Positions 20,409-28,559 of a stretch of 64,000 nucleotides of DNA are shown here, piece after piece. Made by a program: the position numbers and the translations under genes. The stretch lies in assembly GCF_003345295.1 (NCBI RefSeq), contig NZ_CP031055.1, positions 2,480,001-2,544,000 of the forward strand, given 5' to 3'. The DNA comes from Vibrio splendidus. GTDB lineage: Bacteria > Pseudomonadota > Gammaproteobacteria > Enterobacterales > Vibrionaceae. The stretch's first letter is position 1. Each line of letters begins with the position of its first letter. A model generated the notes under the pieces. It did no database searches. It saw only the letters and a list, made by a program, of their open reading frames with translations, and had not been told where the DNA came from.

Positions 20409-21635
20409 TTATTTAAAGGCGCGCTTACTCACCTTATCGAGTTTCTTCAATATTTTTTCGATGCGATCAGGGTGAACCATAAACTCTTGGAAGCCCTTCA
20501 TGCCTTCTTTGGCCATCGCAGGATCGGTATCGCGGTCATAGAACTGAGCCGTACCATCGGTAGAAGCCAGCATTGCTACACCTTTATCTAAGAACGGATC
20601 AGACTTTGCTTTGGCTTTATTGTTGGTCGGGATTTGTAGCAGCATCTCATTGATGAGTTGCTGATTTTCCGCACGCGCAACAAACTCTAGGAACTTACGC
20701 GCATCTTCCTTATTTTTCGCTTTAGAAGGAATGTGCAACGTATCCATTGGCGCATCTTCTGACATCGGAACACTTGGATCGATCACTGGGAATTGGAAGA
20801 AATCCATCTTGCCATCTAATTCAGCCGGGAAGTTTGGCGTAATGAAGTTACCCATTAGATACATCGCTGCCTTGCCGTTGTACAAGAATGGTTGAGCTTC
20901 TTGCCAAGAATAAGAAGCGTGATTTTCTAAGTAGTAACCAGGCTCAACAAGCTCTGCCCAGTTAGCGAACGTTTTCTTCACTCGCTCGTCAGAATAAGGC
21001 ACCTTGCCTTCCATCAACTGAATGTGAAAATCCAAGCCGTTGGTACGCATGTTGATGTAATCAAACCAACCTGCTGCAGTCCACAGGTACTTAGTACCAA
21101 TCGCAAACGGTGCAACCCCATTTTCTTTAAGCGTTGCCGATGCCGATTTCAAATCATCCCATGTTTTAGGTTCAGCAATTCCATACTGCTCAAAGATGTC
21201 TTTGCGGTAGTAGATACCCCATTGATAATACGTATATGGCACACCAAATTGCTTACCGTTGACCGTCATTGCAGGTGCGGCTGAAGCAAAATCTTGCTGC
21301 ATGTTGTTGTCAGCCCAAATGTCACTCACATCTTCGAACAAGCCACGGTCAACGAATGCTTTCATTCGGTTACCCGCATACCAAAAAACCACATCCGGCG
21401 GCGAAGTGACCAACCAATTACGAATCGTTGTTTTATACGACTCGTGATCGTACAAGTTGTACTTAACCGTAATATCGGGGTTTTCTTTTTCAAAGCGGTT
21501 GATGATCTCACCCCACGCTTCTTTCGGCGCGGGATCAGATGCATCTGAGTTGATGACTAAGGTTCCTGCAAACGCTGTTGTAGAAACGGAGGCAGCAAGC
21601 ACTGCCGTAGCAGCGATATGTTTCACGTATTTCAT
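20409..21635 (-). CDS. Sugar ABC transporter periplasmic binding protein (LacE-like)
   Basis: A 408-residue extracellular solute-binding protein of family 1 (MalE/LacE type) with a signal peptide cleaved after AFA at residue 23. The mature protein starts with the usual strand (GTLVINSDA) and has WYAGNRMKAFVDRGLFEDVS, the hinge-region YYQWGIYYRKDIFEQYGI, and the conserved C-lobe NGKAAMYLMGNF, where aromatic residues line the sugar site. It should capture a disaccharide in the periplasm for the two permeases encoded just upstream on the same strand; the downstream lacZ points to a beta-galactoside such as lactose. Stem-loops flank the gene, which fits high expression. AAGGAC precedes the ATG. 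Confidence 0.9.
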   Translation of the reverse strand: MKYVKHIAATAVLAASVSTTAFAGTLVINSDASDPAPKEAWGEIINRFEKENPDITVKYNLYDHESYKTTIRNWLVTSPPDVVFWYAGNRMKAFVDRGLFEDVSDIWADNNMQQDFASAAPAMTVNGKQFGVPYTYYQWGIYYRKDIFEQYGIAEPKTWDDLKSASATLKENGVAPFAIGTKYLWTAAGWFDYINMRTNGLDFHIQLMEGKVPYSDERVKKTFANWAELVEPGYYLENHASYSWQEAQPFLYNGKAAMYLMGNFITPNFPAELDGKMDFFQFPVIDPSVPMSEDAPMDTLHIPSKAKNKEDARKFLEFVARAENQQLINEMLLQIPTNNKAKAKSDPFLDKGVAMLASTDGTAQFYDRDTDPAMAKEGMKGFQEFMVHPDRIEKILKKLDKVSKRAFK

Positions 21636-21749
21636 ATTGAGGTCCTTGTTATAGAGCTAAGCTCACTAAGTCCAATTTTTATTGTTTTGTCTCGTAGGGT
21701 TATGCGTGTTTTAGTTTCTCTTCAATGATTCATCCATTCGGGATGTCGG

Positions 21750-21782
21750 TAGCAATAACGACTAAAGCCGTCGCTATTGCTA
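21750..21782 (-). other. Intercistronic stem-loop before the binding-protein gene
   Basis: TAGCAATAACGAC and GTCGCTATTGCTA pair over 13 positions with one mismatch around the loop TAAAGCC. It lies in the 176-bp gap between the second permease gene and the binding-protein gene. It is probably an mRNA processing or stability element; a terminator is unlikely because no U-run follows. Confidence 0.6.
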
Positions 21783-21811
21783 GATTCGTGTATCGATTCT
21801 TATCTCGTTAT

Positions 21812-22663
21812 TTACCCTTTGGTCGCACCTAATGTCAGACCTGCGATAAAGTGCTTTTGCATGGTGAAAAACAGCACAACCGGTGGGATAGCCGCGACTA
21901 CAGCACCCGCCGACATAAACTGCCAAGACGCCAGCCATTGGCCTTGTAGTGAGCTCAAACCCGCAGTTACAGGACGAACGTCATCACTCTGAACCAGTAC
22001 TAGTGCCCAGAAGAAATCGTTCCAAATAAAGGTAAACACCAATACAGCTAACGCCGCTAAAGCTGGGCGAACCAAAGGCAGCACCACATGCCAGAATATT
22101 TTCCATTCACTCACCCCTTCGACACGTGCCGCTTCAATTAACGCATCGGGAATGCCAACAATAAAGTTACGCATGAACAGGGTACAAAAGCCGGCTTGAA
22201 AAGCGATATGAAAGAAAATCAGCGCCCAATGGGTATCGTAAAGGCCAAGTCCAATGGTTAAATCACGCACTGGAATCATCAAAATTTGGAACGGAACAAA
22301 GTTGCCCGCGATAAACATCGCAAAGATCCAAACGTTGGCTTTGAAGTTGTATTTCGCCAAGGCATACCCAGCCAAAGTCGAAAGAGCGACAGCCCCTGCG
22401 ACCGCTGGCAGTGTGATGATCAAGCTATTGATTAAGTACTGCCCCATTGAGGTCGAGGTAAAAACTTGGGTGTAGTTCTCAATGAACTGAATCTCGCTCG
22501 GCCAGCCCCAATAATTACCTTTGTTGATGTCATCCATCGAACGAATCGACGTCATCATCACGGCGATAAGCGGTAACAACCACATCACGATCGAGATAGG
22601 TAACGCGACTCGGTAGCTGATATTAGTAAATCGACCGGCTTTTTGAATTGGTTGCGGAAACAT
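21812..22663 (-). CDS. Sugar ABC transporter permease (LacG/MalG-like)
   Basis: A 283-residue inner-membrane permease with six predicted transmembrane segments. The cytoplasmic EAA loop EAARVEGVSEWKIFWHVVLP (about 190-209) contacts the ATPase. It pairs with the permease encoded upstream. I chose ATG 22663 (MFPQPIQ), which overlaps the stop of the preceding gene as TAATG and has GGAG nine bases upstream, over a start nine codons earlier inside that gene. The overlap implies translational coupling and equal amounts of both permeases. Substrate is inferred from neighbouring lacZ to be a beta-galactoside. Confidence 0.9.
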   Translation of the reverse strand: MFPQPIQKAGRFTNISYRVALPISIVMWLLPLIAVMMTSIRSMDDINKGNYWGWPSEIQFIENYTQVFTSTSMGQYLINSLIITLPAVAGAVALSTLAGYALAKYNFKANVWIFAMFIAGNFVPFQILMIPVRDLTIGLGLYDTHWALIFFHIAFQAGFCTLFMRNFIVGIPDALIEAARVEGVSEWKIFWHVVLPLVRPALAALAVLVFTFIWNDFFWALVLVQSDDVRPVTAGLSSLQGQWLASWQFMSAGAVVAAIPPVVLFFTMQKHFIAGLTLGATKG

Positions 22664-23583
22664 TATTTTTCGCTCCTTAACATGCGCCACAAGAAGTAAG
22701 CGATATAGATATCCATAATCAGAAACAGCACCACTGAAACCGCCGCACCGTAACCCATTCGATAGTTAAAAATAGACTCTTCATACATTTGATACGCCAG
22801 TACCGTCGAGCTGCCCCAAGGTCCACCAGCCGTCATGGTTGCCACTAAATCGAAAGAACGAAGAGCACCAATTACAGTCACGACCACAGCAATAAACGTC
22901 GCGGGTCTTAATTGAGGAAGCACCACATACCAGAGCATGCGCCATTTCTTCGCGCCATCCAGTCGCGCCGCTTCTAATTGCTCTGGGTCGAGGTTATTCA
23001 ACCCCGTTAGATACAAGATCATGCAGTAAGAGATTTGTGGCCATAGACCAGCGGCAATGATTCCGTAGGTCACATAATCTTCGTCAGCGAGTATTGATAT
23101 GGGCTCAAAACCGAACGCACCCAATACCATATTGAAAAGGCCAAATGAGGGGTCGTAGAACCAAGAAAATACGAGGCCGACCACCACTTGAGAGATAACA
23201 AAGGGGAAGAAAAATAAGGATTTAACGACACGAATGCCTTTCACTTGTTGGTTTAAGAAAAGAGCAATCGCCAAGCCACAAGGTGGCGCGAGCATAAAGA
23301 AGATCAACCAAAGGAAGTTATTCGTTAACGATGTGTAGAATGCATCGGAATCAAACAGTTCGCGATAGTTCTCAAGCCCCACCCACTCTTTTTCGCCTAA
23401 CCCATCCCACTCAAAGAAGCTCAGCCAGATACTGTCCAAGATGGGGTAGATAACATAGAGAGAGAAGATAGCGATGGCTGGCGCCAAAAACAGCCAAGGC
23501 GACACCTTAGAACTAATGCGCCTTTTCTTTTTCGCCGATGGGATGCGATTTTCTGGGTATATCGTTTTCACAGATTGCTCCAT
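22663..23583 (-). CDS. Sugar ABC transporter permease (LacF/MalF-like)
   Basis: A 306-residue inner-membrane permease and first gene of the import operon. After a basic cytoplasmic N-terminus (AKKKRRISSK) it has six predicted membrane segments, the first near residues 29-49, and the EAA loop EAARLDGAKKWRMLWYVVLP (about 206-225). It lacks the long periplasmic loop of MalF, as usual for the LacF/UgpA subgroup. With the next permease it forms the channel, energised by the ATPase encoded divergently at 23880. An operator-like palindrome in the shared upstream region probably controls both directions. Confidence 0.9.
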   Translation of the reverse strand: MEQSVKTIYPENRIPSAKKKRRISSKVSPWLFLAPAIAIFSLYVIYPILDSIWLSFFEWDGLGEKEWVGLENYRELFDSDAFYTSLTNNFLWLIFFMLAPPCGLAIALFLNQQVKGIRVVKSLFFFPFVISQVVVGLVFSWFYDPSFGLFNMVLGAFGFEPISILADEDYVTYGIIAAGLWPQISYCMILYLTGLNNLDPEQLEAARLDGAKKWRMLWYVVLPQLRPATFIAVVVTVIGALRSFDLVATMTAGGPWGSSTVLAYQMYEESIFNYRMGYGAAVSVVLFLIMDIYIAYFLWRMLRSEK

Positions 23584-23733
23584 TTCCCGAAATTCCTTGT
23601 ATTAAAAGCTTCATTTACTATTTGATTAATTTCCACCTAGGTTTCTAAATTTAATCGAGCAACGCAGCATTTATAGTAATTACGTTCAAATATTAGGCTT
23701 ATTGATAACATCGCGCACAGTTATGTTTTATTT

Positions 23734-23749
23734 TTGTAAACGTTTCCAC
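23734..23749. promoter_or_regulatory. GalR-type operator between the divergent lac transport genes
   Basis: TTGTAAACGTTTCCAC matches GTGNAANCGNTTNCAC at all but the first position and shares TGTAAACGTTT with the perfect galE operator at 4210-4227. It lies between the ATPase gene and the permease operon, so one repressor could control both and link lactose import to the gal genes. Confidence 0.72.
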
Positions 23750-23879
23750 AAAAATCAGTATAGATCGCCAAATTTATATGACCACGATCAATAAATCATA
23801 CGAGGCACCTAACAAATTTCTGATGAAAGCGTATGTTTTAAAGGCAAAGAGATGCAGTCCAACGAAGCAAGGAGAGAGC

Positions 23880-24962
23880 ATGGCTGATATCAGCTTAAAA
23901 AAGGTCATCAAACGATATGGTGATGTTCAAACGATCCATGGTGTTGATCTAGAAATAAGTAACGGCGAATTCGTAGTATTCGTTGGGCCGTCTGGTTGCG
24001 GTAAATCAACTCTCTTACGCTTAGTTGCTGGCTTAGAAGAGATTACTGAAGGTGAGATCCATATTGGCGATGATCTGGTTAACGATGTCGATCCTGCCGA
24101 GCGTGGTGTCGCGATGGTATTCCAGTCCTACGCCCTTTATCCGCATATGACGGTTGAAGAAAACATGGGCTTTGGCCTGAAAATGAACGGTGTTGCTAAA
24201 GAAGTCGTCGAGAAACAAGTCACCAGTGCAGCGAAAACGCTTCAACTAGACCCTTTGTTGAAACGTAAACCTAAAGAACTTTCGGGTGGACAACGTCAGC
24301 GTGTTGCTATCGGTCGAGCAATTGTTCGTAACCCAAGAGTGTTCTTATTCGACGAACCTTTATCAAACTTAGATGCTGAACTTCGTGTCGATATGCGCTT
24401 ACAAATCGCCAAATTGCACCAAGATCTGCAAAATACCATGATTTATGTCACGCACGATCAGGTCGAAGCAATGACGCTTGCTGACAAGATCGTAGTACTG
24501 AGAGATGGTCGAGTAGAACAAGTCGGTTCACCTCTCGAACTGTATCATTCTCCACAAAATGAGTTTGTGGCCGGCTTTATTGGCTCTCCGAAAATGAACT
24601 TCTTACCGTGTGTCGTGAACAGCACCTCAGAAACTCATGCCCAACTGACCGTCAATGGACTTAATAAAATGACTCTGCCATTGCCAAGTGATGGCCTTGC
24701 CGAAGGACAAAAATTGACTCTTGGTATTCGACCAGAACATTTGGAGATCAATGGCGAGTCAGATATCACGATTGAGTTCCAGAGCGAAGTGGTAGAACGA
24801 TTGGGCAACAGTACCTATATGTTTGGCCAATCATGTGGTGTTGATAGCTTCAAGGTTCATCTACCCGGGGATCAAGAAGTCGCACGCTATCAGTCTCTCA
24901 ATTTAAATTTCGCATCAAAAGATTGCCATCTATTTGATGCTGAAGGTCAGCGTATTAACTAG
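23880..24962 (+). CDS. Sugar ABC transporter ATPase (LacK/MalK/UgpC-like)
   Basis: A 360-residue ATPase of the CUT1 sugar-importer class. The nucleotide-binding domain has Walker A GPSGCGKST (36-44), the signature LSGGQRQR, Walker B VFLFDEP and the switch histidine in YVTHDQ. The C-terminal third is the OB-fold regulatory domain typical of MalK/UgpC, with GIRPEH near residue 285. ATG 23880 follows GGAGAGAGC and gives the standard MADISLKKV start; longer in-frame starts add an unconserved 34 residues. It is transcribed divergently from the permease operon, unlike Agrobacterium lacK, which is last in its operon. One such ATPase often serves several sugar importers. Confidence 0.93.
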   Translation: MADISLKKVIKRYGDVQTIHGVDLEISNGEFVVFVGPSGCGKSTLLRLVAGLEEITEGEIHIGDDLVNDVDPAERGVAMVFQSYALYPHMTVEENMGFGLKMNGVAKEVVEKQVTSAAKTLQLDPLLKRKPKELSGGQRQRVAIGRAIVRNPRVFLFDEPLSNLDAELRVDMRLQIAKLHQDLQNTMIYVTHDQVEAMTLADKIVVLRDGRVEQVGSPLELYHSPQNEFVAGFIGSPKMNFLPCVVNSTSETHAQLTVNGLNKMTLPLPSDGLAEGQKLTLGIRPEHLEINGESDITIEFQSEVVERLGNSTYMFGQSCGVDSFKVHLPGDQEVARYQSLNLNFASKDCHLFDAEGQRIN

Positions 24963-24972
24963 GCTTTAAAAA

Positions 24973-25006
24973 CGGTAGAGCTAGCTTGATGTCGCTAGCT
25001 TTACCG
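24973..25006 (+). terminator. Probable terminator of the ATPase gene
   Basis: CGGTAGAGCTAGC and GCTAGCTTTACCG form an imperfect stem around TTGATGTC. The T-run is weak, so termination may be partial. The rest of the gap to 25245 is AT-rich, with no gene seen. Confidence 0.5.
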
Positions 25007-25245
25007 CTTCATTTCAAACTCATTTCTTGTGCCACTTTGAAGTAGTTAAACGCTTCCACTTTCTTCCTCTTTACGTTATGAAACATCTCTCAAAAGTTTC
25101 ATAACTCACACCTAAATGTTGGCCTCTGAAGGCTTATTCGAACTTTATTTACCCTTAATAGCTATCCGGACATTAATTTGATAGTCGTTTACTCAATAAT
25201 GGCTAAACTATAGTGCCGCCTCCCCCTTTTTTTGAGAAAACCTAA

Positions 25246-26586
25246 ATGCCTAATGCTGATTCCACCCTAAATAAACGCATGGGAATCGTTGCGCTCACCT
25301 GGCCAATTTTTATCGAAGTTCTTCTAAGAACCGCACTTAACACCAGTGATGTATTCATGTTATCGGGGTACTCAGACAAAGCCGTGTCTGCCGTTGGTGT
25401 TATCTCTCAGATATCCTTTTTTCTGATCATCGTCTCAACCATGGTCAGCAGTGGTACAGGCATCCTAATCGCACAATACAACGGTGCTTCTCGCACTCAA
25501 GAGAGCGCTCACGTGGGCGTGGCGAGCATTATCTTGGCCATTATTACCGGTGTGTTACTCAGTATTATTGCGATTCTTGGTGCTGAATATTTTATTCCGC
25601 TCTACCAACTGGAAGCTCAAGTCGAACAGTACGCTCAAGAGTATCTGTTTATCAGTGGTGCTCTCACCTTTAATGTCACGATAGGTGTCGTTCTCACCAC
25701 GATTCTACGCAGCCATGGCTATTCAAAATCACCGATGGTCATCAACATGATTGCAGGTGTGATCAACATCTTCGGCAACTACTGCGCACTTTATCAACCT
25801 TTCGGGTTGCCAGTGTACGGCGTACAAGGGGTTGCAACGGCGACAGTTATTAGCCAAGTGATCGGCTTATTGATCTTAATCGGTGTCGTAAGAAACAAAG
25901 GCATTGACCTACCGATGAAACAGTTCAAATCGGTGCCTAAAGCTATCTATCAAAAAATTATGAAGATCGGCTCTATGAATGCTGGAGAAGTACTCTCTTA
26001 CAACATGGCGCAAATCAGTATTACCTTCTTTGTGGTTCAGATGGGAACGTCTTCGCTGGCCGCGTTTACTTACGCACAAAACATCGCACGTCTCTCTTTT
26101 GCCTTTGCCTTAGCCATCGGCCAAGGTAGCCAAATCCAAACGGGTTATTACATAGGTAAAGGTTGGATAGATGAGATAGCCAACCGTGTACAACGATACT
26201 TTGTAGTAGGCTTTATCGCCTCTATCACCATTACCTGCGTGGTCTATATTTTCCGATTCGAGATTTTGGATTTATTCACTCAAGACCCAGAGATCATCGC
26301 ACTGACTGCCGCACTCATCGCAGGCTCGATACTATTAGAAGCTGGTCGCGTGTTTAACCTAATTTTCATTTCTTGCTTAAAAGCCGCAGGCGATATTAAG
26401 TTCCCTATCAAAATGGGCATTCTTAGCATGTGGGGCATTGGCGTTGCGATGAGTTATTTACTTGGTGTGCATTGGGGTTATGGCGTATTTGGTGCTTGGA
26501 TGGCAATCGCGATGGACGAATGGTTCCGCGGATTGATCATGGTTCGTCGCTGGCGAGCGAAGAAATGGACTCGTTTTTCTTTGTGA
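25246..26586 (+). CDS. MATE-family efflux transporter
   Basis: A 446-residue inner-membrane protein with about 12 predicted segments in two similar halves, as in multidrug and toxin extrusion proteins, which export cationic drugs or metabolites using sodium or proton gradients. Typical features are the N-terminal LTWPIFIEVLLRTALNTSDVFMLSGYSDKAVSAVG and GVQGVATATVISQ near the middle; the second half begins near KIGSMNAGEVL. It belongs to the NorM/VmrA-like superfamily but no specific substrate can be assigned. No strong ribosome binding site precedes the ATG. It lies alone between the lac ATPase gene and a convergent symporter gene, and no link to galactoside use is evident. Confidence 0.88.
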   Translation: MPNADSTLNKRMGIVALTWPIFIEVLLRTALNTSDVFMLSGYSDKAVSAVGVISQISFFLIIVSTMVSSGTGILIAQYNGASRTQESAHVGVASIILAIITGVLLSIIAILGAEYFIPLYQLEAQVEQYAQEYLFISGALTFNVTIGVVLTTILRSHGYSKSPMVINMIAGVINIFGNYCALYQPFGLPVYGVQGVATATVISQVIGLLILIGVVRNKGIDLPMKQFKSVPKAIYQKIMKIGSMNAGEVLSYNMAQISITFFVVQMGTSSLAAFTYAQNIARLSFAFALAIGQGSQIQTGYYIGKGWIDEIANRVQRYFVVGFIASITITCVVYIFRFEILDLFTQDPEIIALTAALIAGSILLEAGRVFNLIFISCLKAAGDIKFPIKMGILSMWGIGVAMSYLLGVHWGYGVFGAWMAIAMDEWFRGLIMVRRWRAKKWTRFSL

Positions 26587-26593
26587 ATTTGTA

Positions 26594-26621
26594 AGTAGTC
26601 AGTAGTCAGTAGTCAGTAGTC
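26594..26621 (+). repeat. Four tandem copies of AGTAGTC
   Basis: Four exact 7-bp copies start 8 bp after the MATE stop codon. The array is non-coding. Copy number may vary between strains by slippage. Confidence 0.9.
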
Positions 26622-26653
26622 AGACAGTAACCAATCATAAAAACAATATGTTA

Positions 26654-26682
26654 GGCATCTCATTCATTACAATTGAGATGCC
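26654..26682. terminator. Hairpin between convergent MATE and symporter genes
   Basis: GGCATCTCA and TGAGATGCC form a 9-bp stem with an 11-nt loop. Short T-rich stretches follow on both strands, so it may end both the MATE transcript and the convergent symporter transcript. Confidence 0.65.
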
Positions 26683-26692
26683 TTTAAAGTTA

Positions 26693-26717
26693 TTAGCCTA
26701 CTATGATCCTTTTACTT
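26693..26717 (-). repeat. Galactoside-operon 3'-end motif, copy 3
   Basis: The core CCTACTATGATCCTTTTACT is identical to copy 2. The motif lies 44-68 bp after the symporter stop and directly before the hairpin at 26654-26682. The adjoining GAGCTT (transcribed strand) is shared with copy 1. Confidence 0.65.
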
Positions 26718-26760
26718 ATCAAGCTCATTTTAAAAGAACGAATAGCAGGCTCAGTGGAGG

Positions 26761-28458
26761 TTATGCGGCAGCTTCAAGAGCTTTCTTACGCTTTGCTAAT
26801 CGGCCAAAAATACCGACTAACATTACAATGCCGCACACACCGTACACCTGCATGATGGTTGGATCATCCGAGACAAAACCAACATCAGAGAACATCACGT
26901 AAGCACCCAATACCATGTAGAGAATGATAGCCGAAGCTTCGAAACGGAATGCCCAAGGCGTGACATCAATGTTTTCATTCACAGGCATCACGTAATCATC
27001 TTCACGTGGCATAAAGTAGCCAATGATGAACATCAGCGCTGTACATACAACAAACAGAATCGCCAATTGGTGTAAGAAGTGAATAGGTGTTTTGAACACT
27101 AACTGCATCGCAGCGTATGAACTTACAAATACCACCAATGCCACTTTAGCCGCTAGAGCTGGCACACGTTTAGAGATGTACCCCACAAACACGATAGTAA
27201 AGATTGGCACACTGAAGAATCCCGCTACCATTTGTAGGTATTGGAACAAACCTTCTGGTGCGTACATGATGAATGGTGCGATACATACCGAGATAATCGC
27301 GATCACAACGCCAAAGATACGGCCTTTACCCACCAGCTCTTCATCCGTTTTACCTTGGCCAAACAAAGGTTTGTAGACATTCAATGCGAATAGAGTGGTC
27401 GAACTGTTAAGCACACCATTAAATGTACTTAGGATGGCACCAAACATAACCGCGACAAAGAAGCCAACCAACGGCTTAGGCAAAACTTCGTTTACCAAGC
27501 GCGTGTACATGGTGTCAGGGTTACCGGCATCAGCGCCAAACATGTGGAATGCAATGATGCCTGGAATGATTAGGAACAGCGGAGAGATAACCTTAATCGC
27601 ACCAGCAAGAATCACCCCTTTCTGACCTTCTTTTAAGTTCTTAGCACCCAACGCTCGCTGGATGATTGATTGATCCGTACCCCAGTAGTAAAGGTTCACA
27701 AGTAGAAGACCGGTAAACAAGGTTGAGAACGGTAGTGGATCAGTCTCTGTACCAACCGATTGCAGTTTCTCTGGCGCTGCATAAAGCAGAATATCCAAGC
27801 CAGCACCAAAGCTGCCCTCGCCCAACACCATCAAACCAAACACGGGGATCATCATGCCGCCAACAATCAGGCCTACGCCATTAATCGTATCCGCAATCAC
27901 AACCGCTTTTAGGCCGCCATAAATCGCGTAAAAGAAGCCAAGTAGACCAATCGTCGCCGAAATAAGGGCTATTGAACTAAACTCTGAAATATTTAGCAGA
28001 GCTTGAACATCAAAGATCTCTCCCAGAACAACGGCACCGGCATAAAGTGTGGTTGGCAAGATATTGATGACGTACTGGCACAAGAAAAGTAACGTCACAA
28101 ACTTCTTCACCGACATGTCGTAACGGCTCTCTAAGAAGTCTGGAATCGTCGTTATCCCTTGCTTCAGGTAACGCGGTACCAGCATCAGAGCGATGATGAC
28201 TAAAGTGACACCTGAGGCCACTTCCCACCCCATGACACTCATATTGTGGGTATAAGCTTGTGCGCTCATGCCAACAAAGCTAGTCGCGCTTAAGTTGGTT
28301 AAAATTAGGGAGCTGGCAATCAAACCACCGGTTAAGCTTCTTCCGCCGAGAAAGAAACCGTCTTGTGAGGTGTTCTTGTCATTTTTAACTTTGTTGTAGG
28401 TAAACGCGACAACAAAACCAGTAAATAACAAGAATGACAGCAGAACTGTAATAGACAT
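26761..28458 (-). CDS. Sodium:solute symporter, YidK-type (SSS family)
   Basis: A 565-residue inner-membrane symporter with about 14-15 predicted segments. It resembles E. coli YidK along its length (GYFLAGRSL-like GFFLGGRSL, LTNLSATSFVGMSAQAY, MSVMGWEV, RYLKQGITTIPDFLESRYD) and is related to the Vibrio sodium/galactose transporter vSGLT. The sodium-site serines expected in helix 9 fall in the FNGVLNSSTTLFALNVY region. It is downstream of the GH36 alpha-galactosidase gene on the same strand, so it probably imports the alpha-galactoside or the galactose. A 101-bp gap with a stem-loop separates the two genes. The exact sugar cannot be read from sequence. Confidence 0.88.
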   Translation of the reverse strand: MSITVLLSFLLFTGFVVAFTYNKVKNDKNTSQDGFFLGGRSLTGGLIASSLILTNLSATSFVGMSAQAYTHNMSVMGWEVASGVTLVIIALMLVPRYLKQGITTIPDFLESRYDMSVKKFVTLLFLCQYVINILPTTLYAGAVVLGEIFDVQALLNISEFSSIALISATIGLLGFFYAIYGGLKAVVIADTINGVGLIVGGMMIPVFGLMVLGEGSFGAGLDILLYAAPEKLQSVGTETDPLPFSTLFTGLLLVNLYYWGTDQSIIQRALGAKNLKEGQKGVILAGAIKVISPLFLIIPGIIAFHMFGADAGNPDTMYTRLVNEVLPKPLVGFFVAVMFGAILSTFNGVLNSSTTLFALNVYKPLFGQGKTDEELVGKGRIFGVVIAIISVCIAPFIMYAPEGLFQYLQMVAGFFSVPIFTIVFVGYISKRVPALAAKVALVVFVSSYAAMQLVFKTPIHFLHQLAILFVVCTALMFIIGYFMPREDDYVMPVNENIDVTPWAFRFEASAIILYMVLGAYVMFSDVGFVSDDPTIMQVYGVCGIVMLVGIFGRLAKRKKALEAAA

Positions 28459-28484
28459 TTTGTTTTCCTTAAGTTTAGTTATTG

Positions 28485-28506
28485 CGGCAGCAATTCCTCG
28501 CTGCCG
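28485..28506 (-). other. Intercistronic stem-loop between GH36 and symporter genes
   Basis: CGGCAGC and GCTGCCG form a perfect 7-bp stem around AATTCCTC. No U-run follows on the transcribed strand. It probably stabilises the upstream GH36 mRNA or tunes symporter expression. Confidence 0.5.
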
Positions 28507-28559
28507 ATTATATTTTTATATTTAGAATTTTATTTGTAGGGGTACTCAGAGTTAGCGCT

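Noticed and set aside
26594..26621. Possible CRISPR-like array
   Set aside because: The repeats are 7 bp, directly adjoining, with no spacers and no cas genes in the window.
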